Below are positions 6,708 to 11,505 of a stretch of DNA of 11,505 nucleotides, piece after piece. The notes under the pieces are model-generated. The model saw only the letters and a program-made list of their open reading frames with translations. It was not told the DNA's origin and made no database searches. The position numbers and the translations under genes were made by a program. The DNA is from an uncultured Bdellovibrio sp. Lineage in GTDB: Bacteria; Bdellovibrionota; Bdellovibrionia; Bdellovibrionales; Bdellovibrionaceae. Within the stretch, counting starts at the first letter, position 1; each line of letters starts with the position of its first letter. The stretch is from positions 1 through 11,505 of the forward strand of contig NZ_CAMLDV010000113.1 in NCBI RefSeq assembly GCF_946478835.1, read 5' to 3'.

Positions 6708-7376
6708 TTAATTCCAAAGACCTTTCACAGTCTCGATAAGCACGATGGCTTCAGTTTGTCTGTTCTTTTTAAGAGGACTGATTAACTGGATTTCCATGTA
6801 ACACTCTCTTTTCTCGCTTGAATTGATTTCCTTCAAGAAATGAGGGCCCAAACCAGGAGCGTGACTTTCAGTGATTTCACCATTGAAAACTTTGCTGCAA
6901 ACTTCGAAAGTTTTCATTGTTTCCTGAGGGTCACGTTCATAAAGATGCCACCACTCTAAAGAGTACAACTCCTCCAAAGTGTAAGTGCAGCATTCAAAGA
7001 ATCTGAAATTGCGATAAAGCTGTTTATTATCCGCGGAGTAAACTTCAACTAAGTTTTCATCGGTTAAGTAATTGAAAACGTCAGAACGTGGAACCAATCC
7101 CAACTTACGGAATGCTTTCCAAACGAACGTCGAGTTGTCTCTAAGCTTGTAACCCTCAGCAACTTGTTCTTCGCAAAGCTCTTTGAAGAAAGTCAAACTT
7201 TGCACGACTTCTTGTTTTTTCTCTACAGAGAGTTTTTCAAAATAAGGAAGTCCTGGAACGTAAGGCTTACGATGAACGCCTTCCGTCGCAAATAGCATGC
7301 AAACTTTTTGAGCTAGCGACTTGAATGACTCGTTGAGTTTAAGGGAGGTTTCATCTTGGGTTTTTAGTATTTCCAC
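6708..7376 (-). CDS. Unknown protein with PAS-like C-terminal half, paralog A
   Basis: I do not recognise a named family. The 222-residue protein aligns without gaps over about 216 residues with the product of the upstream gene (8207 down to 7530), with roughly 63% identity by hand count. Residues 12-95 look helical. Residues about 108-215 read like a PAS sensor domain: a strand LVEVYSADNKQLYRNF, a helix FFECCTYTLEELYSLEWW where PAS domains usually have 'ellGYsxeEL', an ERDP turn, and late strands ending in AIVLIETV. The vicinal pair Cys129-Cys130 and Cys26 and Cys68 are shared with the paralog. No signal peptide or output domain is seen, so a cytosolic sensor or adaptor is an inference. The start is GTG, supported by GAGG (complement of 7383-7386) six bases upstream; it aligns exactly with the paralog's ATG. 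It converges with the methyltransferase gene. Confidence 0.8.
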   Translation of the reverse strand: MEILKTQDETSLKLNESFKSLAQKVCMLFATEGVHRKPYVPGLPYFEKLSVEKKQEVVQSLTFFKELCEEQVAEGYKLRDNSTFVWKAFRKLGLVPRSDVFNYLTDENLVEVYSADNKQLYRNFRFFECCTYTLEELYSLEWWHLYERDPQETMKTFEVCSKVFNGEITESHAPGLGPHFLKEINSSEKRECYMEIQLISPLKKNRQTEAIVLIETVKGLWN

Positions 7377-7426
7377 AAATTTCCTCGAATTTAAATAAAA
7401 ACTTGTTGATTAAAACAAGAGATTCA

Positions 7427-7455
7427 ACAATATTCTGATTTTTTTATTTTGTCAC
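7427..7455 (-). promoter_or_regulatory. Sigma-70-like promoter for paralog A
   Basis: On the - strand GTGACA (complement of 7450-7455) is followed after 17 bases by TATTGT (complement of 7427-7432). They match five of six and four of six consensus positions. The start codon lies about 45 bases downstream of the likely transcription start. Confidence 0.45.
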
Positions 7456-7464
7456 ATCTTGTGA
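7452..7464. promoter_or_regulatory. Palindrome overlapping the -35 of paralog A
   Basis: TCACA-TCT-TGTGA is a perfect inverted repeat on top of the candidate -35 hexamer. A further TGTCAC (7466-7471) repeats the hexamer at 7450-7455 16 bases away. The half-sites resemble CRP/FNR-family TGTGA boxes, but in inverted order and with a 3-base gap, so no regulator can be named. Confidence 0.35.
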
Positions 7465-7529
7465 ATGTCACTTAGAAGAATTTCGCCGTAATTTTTCTTA
7501 TCATTACCCAAATGCAATCTTCAAGCGAA

Positions 7530-8207
7530 CTAGACTTTTCGATTTTCCACCAGCGTTGCAGATTCGATGACCAGAATCGCATCGACACGCTTGTCCCGCT
7601 TTAAAGGACTCATGAGTTTTATTTGCTGCATAAAAACTCTTTTCTCTTCACTGCGAATTTCTTTTAAAAGGTGGGGTTCAACCTGTGGGACATAACTCTC
7701 TGTAACGTCACCTGAGATGACTTTCGAGGCCGCATTAAAAATTTTCGAAGTCATCGCCGGATCTCTTTCATAGAGATTCCACCACTCCAAAGAGTAGAGT
7801 TCTTCGAGTGTATACGAACAGCATTCAAAGAATTTGAAGTTACAATACAGCTGCTTATTGTCCTTTGAGTAAATCTCCACAAGATCGTCATCCGACATAA
7901 AATTAAAAACATCGGCGCGCGGGACATATCCTAGTTTGCGAAAAGCTCTCCACACGAACGTAAAGTTGTCTTTTAACTTATAACCCTCGGCGATTTGCTC
8001 TTCACAAAGCTCTTTAAAAAAGACCAAGGTTTTTACGATCTCTTGTTTCTTTTCTAAAGAGAGGGACTGGAAATGAGGAAGACCTTCCACATAGGGTCTG
8101 CGATGCACGCCTTCGGAGGCTAACATCGTACAAACTTTTTGCGCTACGATCTTGAACTCTTCAAGGAGCCGCAGAGATATATTTTCTTGAAAATTGACTT
8201 TAGCCAT
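7530..8207 (-). CDS. Unknown protein with PAS-like C-terminal half, paralog B
   Basis: This 225-residue protein is the tandem duplicate of paralog A and shares its layout: a helical N-terminal half (about 12-95) and a PAS-like C-terminal half (about 108-215) with FFECCSYTLEEL at 126-137. The conserved Cys26, Cys68, Cys129 and Cys130, plus EGVHR (32-36), FFKELCEEQ (63-71) and YERDP (146-150), are the strongest blocks. The function is unknown; a sensory role rests only on the PAS resemblance. The ATG aligns with paralog A's start, yet no Shine-Dalgarno sequence is visible: the 20 bases before it are almost pure pyrimidine. It begins only 15 bases after the U tract of the trxA terminator, so its expression probably depends on read-through or on a promoter inside trxA. 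No clear terminator follows it. Confidence 0.8.
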   Translation of the reverse strand: MAKVNFQENISLRLLEEFKIVAQKVCTMLASEGVHRRPYVEGLPHFQSLSLEKKQEIVKTLVFFKELCEEQIAEGYKLKDNFTFVWRAFRKLGYVPRADVFNFMSDDDLVEIYSKDNKQLYCNFKFFECCSYTLEELYSLEWWNLYERDPAMTSKIFNAASKVISGDVTESYVPQVEPHLLKEIRSEEKRVFMQQIKLMSPLKRDKRVDAILVIESATLVENRKV

Positions 8208-8222
8208 AGAAAGAAAAAAGAC

Positions 8223-8250
8223 AAAAAAAAACCCCGCTCGAAGCGGGGCT
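8223..8250 (-). terminator. Strong rho-independent terminator of trxA
   Basis: Read on the - strand, CCCCGCT-TCG-AGCGGGG forms a seven-pair GC-rich stem (8248-8242 with 8238-8232) with a three-base loop, followed by nine Ts (complement of 8223-8231). It starts 10 bases after the trxA stop and ends 15 bases before the ATG of the next gene on the same strand. Confidence 0.93.
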
Positions 8251-8260
8251 TCGTGAACGC

Positions 8261-8587
8261 TTACACGTTCTTATTTAAAAAATCCAAGATCGCATCTTTA
8301 GGATGATTTCCTACAAGCTGACCGATTTCACTGCCGCCTTTGAAAAGCAACATCGCAGGAATACCGCGGATGCCGTATTTACCTGGAGTTCCAGGATTCT
8401 CGTCCACGTTCACCTTCACGATTTTTACTTTTTGACCAAGCTCTTGAGCGACTTCTTCCAACTTTGGAGCCAAAGCACGGCAAGGTCCGCACCACTCTGC
8501 CCAAAAATCTACGAGGACTGGTGTTGAAGAATTCAAAACTTCTGTTTCAAAAGAACTATCTGTGACTGGTGTAGTAAATGTGCCCAT
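8261..8587 (-). CDS. trxA: Thioredoxin
   Basis: This is a cytosolic thiol-disulfide reductant that passes electrons from thioredoxin reductase to targets such as ribonucleotide reductase and methionine sulfoxide reductase. The 108-residue length is that of a stand-alone thioredoxin. The active-site WCGPC has Cys33 and Cys36, Asp27 is the buried acid in VDFWAEW, and Pro77 in GIRGIPAM is the conserved cis-proline. VDENPGTPGKYGIRGIP closely follows the family pattern. There is no signal peptide, so it is not a periplasmic homologue. GGAGG (complement of 8594-8598) lies six bases before the ATG. A strong terminator follows. The receiver-like gene upstream on the same strand ends 85 bases away; a separate promoter is likely. 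Confidence 0.97.
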   Translation of the reverse strand: MGTFTTPVTDSSFETEVLNSSTPVLVDFWAEWCGPCRALAPKLEEVAQELGQKVKIVKVNVDENPGTPGKYGIRGIPAMLLFKGGSEIGQLVGNHPKDAILDFLNKNV

Positions 8588-8619
8588 GAATGGCCTCCGT
8601 CTAAATCAAGTACCGGTTT

Positions 8620-8649
8620 CTTATATTAATTTGAACATCAAAAGGTCTA
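8620..8649 (-). promoter_or_regulatory. Possible sigma-70 promoter for trxA
   Basis: On the - strand TAGACC (complement of 8644-8649) and TATAAG (complement of 8620-8625) are separated by 18 bases. They match four of six and five of six consensus positions. The -10 lies 32 bases before the start codon, leaving a short leader with the GGAGG site. Confidence 0.35.
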
Positions 8650-8672
8650 CCGTCAAGATGCACAAGGATCAA

Positions 8673-9737
8673 TTATTTTTTAAACATAGCCTTCGTGAAT
8701 TGGCGTCGTAACTCGTCGAGTTCGTTGAGGTTTTGTGGGTCCCAATCCGCTTCTAGCTCACGTTGGCGACGACGCGCCTCAACTCGAGTCAGCGTACTTT
8801 TTGGAGAGACCTTCACATCTGCAACAATTTCGCTGTATTTTGCAATACGCTCTTTAAGGCCCTTTTCTGATTTTTGCAGGTCATTTTGGGCCTTAACTTG
8901 AAGTTCCTGCTCCTCCGCATCGGCTTCGACTCTCTCCACTTCCGGAGCGCCTCCGCCTAAAAGTTCGCGTTCTAAGGACTTTAAATCAACATCTGGAAAT
9001 GCGGTTTCTTCATCTCGAGTGGCAGCACGCTCTTCGGAGGCCGCCGACATTCGATCGCCAAAACGAAAAGAGACTTTTCTCTCTTGTTCTTCCGTATTTA
9101 GCGCGAACTCTTGAGAGTTTTCATGAACTCTCTCGACACCCAACGAAGCCTGATCAGAATCCGCCGAAGACTCCCCTTTAACCGTTCCTTTAACAAAAAT
9201 GGCTTCTTCTTCTGTCGAATATTTTCCGCCGGCAACCGAGGAACCGGTCTTTTGAGGACTCTCCACATGCATTGATTTGTTCAAGCGCTCCAATAACACG
9301 GCTTCATCGTGCCCTAAGATTTTTCCGATCACTTGAACTAAACGCAAAGGGGGAACCGGGGCTTCCAAAATCATATCAACACGAATGCGAATAAGATCTT
9401 GAGGATTGGGTTTAAAGTTTGCCGGGAAAATAAGCACTGACTTTCCCTGCCAGCGGGTCATTTCTTTCAAACGTTTTCCGACGCCCAAGGAATTTACTTT
9501 TCCTCCGCGCCCAGCACCCACAACAAGATCCGGATTGAATGCCAACATTTGCTCCGCGATTGCGTATTCGCTGGAAAGACCGATGACATCAAAGCCCACT
9601 TTTTTCAGTGTGGCTTCCACCTCCATCAGGTCGGCATAATCCTCGTAAACCAAAAGAATCTTGTTCATATCATCATTGTCAGATAAGGATGCTTTACCGT
9701 CAATAAGCTTGGTTCTGGACAATGGGCGCGATGACAC
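8673..9737 (-). CDS. Degenerate receiver-domain protein with acidic linker and coiled-coil tail
   Basis: The 354-residue protein begins with a CheY-like fold at about 24-143: strand KILLVYEDY (26-34) with the acidic pair Glu32-Asp33, strand PDLVVGAG (69-76), strand SVLIFPAN (100-107) and a last helix near 131-142. At the position of the phospho-accepting Asp there is Ala75, and the usual Lys-Pro after strand 5 is replaced by APVP (126-129), so phosphorylation by a histidine kinase is unlikely. A low-complexity, Glu/Ser-rich region (about 150-275) is probably disordered. The C-terminal 75 residues are charged and likely coiled coil, ending in a basic-hydrophobic tail. No output domain is recognised. 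The GTG start is supported by GAGGG (complement of 9745-9749) seven bases upstream; the ATG at 9668 has no ribosome-binding site although it matches the domain start. It is divergent from the LptF-like gene. Confidence 0.75.
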   Translation of the reverse strand: MSSRPLSRTKLIDGKASLSDNDDMNKILLVYEDYADLMEVEATLKKVGFDVIGLSSEYAIAEQMLAFNPDLVVGAGRGGKVNSLGVGKRLKEMTRWQGKSVLIFPANFKPNPQDLIRIRVDMILEAPVPPLRLVQVIGKILGHDEAVLLERLNKSMHVESPQKTGSSVAGGKYSTEEEAIFVKGTVKGESSADSDQASLGVERVHENSQEFALNTEEQERKVSFRFGDRMSAASEERAATRDEETAFPDVDLKSLERELLGGGAPEVERVEADAEEQELQVKAQNDLQKSEKGLKERIAKYSEIVADVKVSPKSTLTRVEARRRQRELEADWDPQNLNELDELRRQFTKAMFKK

Positions 9738-9759
9738 GAATGAGCCCTCAGACTAGAAT
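9731..9759 (+). promoter_or_regulatory. Sigma-70 promoter of the LptF/LptG permease gene
   Basis: ATGACA (9731-9736) and TAGAAT (9754-9759), each five of six to consensus, are separated by exactly 17 bases. Transcription would start near 9766, about 20 bases before the TTG start. The -35 hexamer covers part of the divergent gene's GTG start codon (9735-9737). Confidence 0.6.
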
Positions 9760-9772
9760 AGACAGCATTCAC

Positions 9773-9785
9773 AAGGAGACTCCTT
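9773..9785 (+). repeat. Palindromic Shine-Dalgarno of the permease gene
   Basis: AAGGAG-A-CTCCTT is a perfect 13-base palindrome that contains the ribosome-binding site AAGGAG (9773-9778), eight bases before the TTG at 9787. As RNA it could fold into AAGGA-GAC-TCCTT, hiding the site. It also decides the TTG start, since no other start has such a site. Confidence 0.55.
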
Positions 9786-9786
9786 T

Positions 9787-10890
9787 TTGAGTATCTTTTA
9801 CGGAAAAAAAGCCGCGCAGTACATTTTCTTTGAGATGCTTCCGAGCTTCATTTTGGGACTCTTGGTCTTTATTTCAATCATTCTCATGTTTCAGGTCTTG
9901 CGCCTGACAGAGTTCGCCCTGGTTCATGGGGTGACACTTAAAACCATCGCCGAAATCATTGGCTATGTCGTGATTTCACTTCTCCCCGTTCTTTTTCCCA
10001 TGGCCTTGCTCTTTTCGGTTCTTTTGACATACGGTCGCCTCAGTCAAGATTCTGAGATCGTGGCCATGAAGGCTTCAGGTCTTCCTATGGGAACCTTACT
10101 GATGCCCGCTTTGATTTTAGCCACGTTTGTCGGAATTATTTCAGCGCAAATGTCATTCAATATTGCGCCTTGGGGAAACCGACAGTTCGAGGTTCTTTAT
10201 TCTCGTCTGGCGAACACAAAAGCAGGTGCTGTGATCAAAGAAGGAACTTTCTCGGAAGGTTTTTTCGATATGGTCGTTTACGCCAATGAGGTGAACTCTG
10301 ACAAAGGACTTCTCAAGAAAGTCTTCATCTACGACGAAAAATCAGGCGATGTGCCTTTAACGATCATCGCCAAAGATGGCGAGATTATTCCCGATCCAGA
10401 ACGTCCCGGTCATGAAGTTTTGTTACGTCTTAAAAATGGTGAAATTCACCGCCAGGCGAAAACACATACGAAGATCAGCTTTGATACTTATGACGTGCAT
10501 TTTTCTGAACCTGTTAACACCGATGAGAAAGCAAAATCTCCGCAGTCCTTAACTTTGGAAGAAGTTCGTCATCGCCTCAAAGAAGATCTGAAAGACAAAG
10601 ATCTAGAGCGCACTCTGCGCACCGAATACCACAAGCGCTGGGCGATCACTGCACTCTGCATCGTCTTTGCGATGATTGGTGTGGGTTTAGGAACAACGAC
10701 CAACCGTCGCGCTGCTAAAGCTGGTGGCATGATTCTTTGTATTGGTCTGATTATTTTTTATTGGATTTTATACGTCGCCGCCGAAGGTGCCGCACGCAGT
10801 GGATCACTACCCGTGGCTGTTGCAATCTGGACACCTAATTTGATTTTTGCAATTTTGGGTGCTGAGGCTTTAAGAAGAAATTGGAACTAG
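9787..10890 (+). CDS. lptF: LptF/LptG (YjgP/YjgQ) family LPS-export permease
   Basis: This is a membrane subunit of the LptB2FG ABC transporter, which extracts lipopolysaccharide from the inner membrane and feeds it to the LptC/LptA bridge. The 367-residue protein has the family layout: three membrane helices (about 15-37, 55-82, 102-123), a periplasmic beta-rich region (about 130-260) and three more helices (about 285-305, 313-335, 342-361). RLSQDSEIVAMKASG (84-98) is the cytoplasmic coupling segment that contacts LptB, and EYHKRWAI (280-287) precedes helix 4 as in LptF-type members. The start is a TTG with AAGGAG eight bases upstream, and the N-terminus then matches the family's first helix. 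It is preceded by a good promoter and has no lpt neighbour in the window; LptG is the main alternative. The 3' end converges on dprA. Confidence 0.88.
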   Translation: MSIFYGKKAAQYIFFEMLPSFILGLLVFISIILMFQVLRLTEFALVHGVTLKTIAEIIGYVVISLLPVLFPMALLFSVLLTYGRLSQDSEIVAMKASGLPMGTLLMPALILATFVGIISAQMSFNIAPWGNRQFEVLYSRLANTKAGAVIKEGTFSEGFFDMVVYANEVNSDKGLLKKVFIYDEKSGDVPLTIIAKDGEIIPDPERPGHEVLLRLKNGEIHRQAKTHTKISFDTYDVHFSEPVNTDEKAKSPQSLTLEEVRHRLKEDLKDKDLERTLRTEYHKRWAITALCIVFAMIGVGLGTTTNRRAAKAGGMILCIGLIIFYWILYVAAEGAARSGSLPVAVAIWTPNLIFAILGAEALRRNWN

Positions 10891-11071
10891 GCTGCAGAGG
10901 CGGCGGTCTAAAAATTAGAGCGATGCAGTAGCATCCATACTACCACGGTCATCCTTGACCACATCGCCCCTCCCTTAACTCAAATGGTAGGGGCAATCCC
11001 GGTGGCTTGCAAAAGAATTTTTTAGATCATTTCATTTTTTTCTTAAGAATTTTAGTCACTTAACAAAGCTA
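10891..11071. other. Convergent spacer with a GC-rich foldable element
   Basis: No gene is visible in this stretch between two convergent genes. In 10920-10967 the outer stem GCGATG/CATCGC encloses two hairpins: GTAG (10928-10931) with CTAC (10940-10943), and GGTCA-TCCT-TGACC (10947-10960), giving a three-way junction. Next to it GCCCCT (10966-10971) pairs with AGGGGC (10989-10994). On the - strand the junction is followed by TC and then TAATTTTT, so it could end dprA transcription or be the 3' end of a small RNA. On the + strand a T run (11018-11023) lies farther away. The remaining part (about 11011-11071) is AT-rich with the palindrome TTCTTAAGAA (11040-11049). Confidence 0.35.
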
Positions 11072-11505
11072 CTACAGGTAGTGGGTGGACTCTCGAGAGC
11101 TCGCTATCCCTACTGGGGACATTTTATCATCACTTAATTCCGAATTAAAAAACATGGATAAATCTTGAGCATCCCTCACGAGCTGTGCCCCCTCCACCAG
11201 CAAATCCAAACTTCCTGCAAAGTGCGGATCTAAAGGATGACCGGGGACAATCCATACCGCACGGCCCAACTGAATTGCTTGTTGAGCTGTGATCAAAGTG
11301 CCGCTGCGTTTGCGTGCTTCCACGAGCAGTGTGGCTTTACCGAGCGCTGCGATCAGGCGATTGCGGTGATGAAAAAGATGTTTGTGCATTCTTTGTTCGT
11401 GCGCATACTCGCTTAAGAAACATCCACCTTGATCAACAACAGACGAAATCCATTCCTTCAAACTTTCAGGATACATGGCTCCCAAACCTGACGGCAGAAC
11501 CACGA
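11072..11505 (-). CDS. dprA: DprA/Smf, DNA processing protein (5' truncated)
   Basis: DprA binds incoming single-stranded DNA and loads RecA during natural transformation; homologues are also common in bacteria not known to be competent. The frame is open to the window edge, so the N-terminal part is missing; the GTG at 11503 is an internal Val (VVLPSG), not the start. The visible 143 residues are the second half of the Rossmann-like domain, with LPSGLGAMYP, GGCFLSEYA, HRNRLIAALGKATLLVEA, RSGTLITAQQA, VWIVPGHP and a GSLDLLVEGA element, in the family order. Only about 25-30 unconserved residues follow the domain, so the C-terminal winged-helix (DML1-like) domain found in many DprA proteins is absent. 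The TAG stop lies in the palindrome ACTACAGGTAGT (11071-11082). Confidence 0.93.
   Translation of the reverse strand, partial: VVLPSGLGAMYPESLKEWISSVVDQGGCFLSEYAHEQRMHKHLFHHRNRLIAALGKATLLVEARKRSGTLITAQQAIQLGRAVWIVPGHPLDPHFAGSLDLLVEGAQLVRDAQDLSMFFNSELSDDKMSPVGIASSRESTHYL

Noticed and set aside
9668..9737. ATG at 9668 as the start of the receiver-like gene
   Set aside because: It matches the domain boundary but has no Shine-Dalgarno sequence, whereas the upstream GTG has GAGGG at seven bases; kept as an alternative only.
10891..11010. tRNA or SRP (4.5S) RNA gene in the structured spacer
   Set aside because: There is no seven-pair acceptor stem with a T-loop TTCRA motif on either strand, and the conserved SRP loop (GGTC...GGAAG...AGCAG) is absent.

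Overview
The window looks like a chromosomal segment of a Bdellovibrio-type predatory bacterium (Bdellovibrionota). This is inferred from the protein style, the gene mix (rod-shape morphogenesis pair, secreted lytic transglycosylase, degenerate receiver protein, duplicated lineage-type hypothetical genes) and a sigma-28-like promoter candidate. No rRNA or other taxonomic marker is present, so genus is a judgement, not a measurement. No mobile element, CRISPR array or tRNA is visible.

Left part, + strand: the 3' part of mrdA (PBP2, cut by the window start) overlaps rodA by one base (TAATG). Together they form the elongasome transpeptidase/glycosyltransferase pair. A strong terminator closes the unit. 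After a roughly 370-base non-coding stretch holding an operator-like repeat and an inverted repeat comes an exported SLT-type lytic transglycosylase, followed by two terminator candidates.

Centre, + strand (4405-6701): three closely packed genes encode a GNAT-fold acyltransferase-like protein, a heme-oxygenase-like diiron oxidase (HDO) and a SAM-dependent methyltransferase. The gaps are 14 and 9 bases, so they read as one operon. The combination of acyl transfer, oxygenation and methylation suggests a compact, apparently uncharacterised small-molecule pathway, and it is the most interesting part of the window. A sigma-28-like site and a hairpin touching the Shine-Dalgarno sequence lie upstream.

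Centre-right, - strand (9737 down to 6708): a degenerate-receiver protein, trxA, a strong terminator, and two tandem paralogous proteins of unknown function (about 63% identical by hand count). Each paralog has a helical N-terminal half and a C-terminal half resembling a PAS domain with a conserved vicinal Cys pair. The last paralog converges on the methyltransferase gene with only six bases between them.

Right end: a YjgP/YjgQ (LptF/LptG) lipopolysaccharide-export permease on the + strand is divergent from the receiver gene, with 49 bases between the start codons. After a 181-base structured, GC-rich convergent spacer comes the 3' part of dprA on the - strand, cut by the window end.
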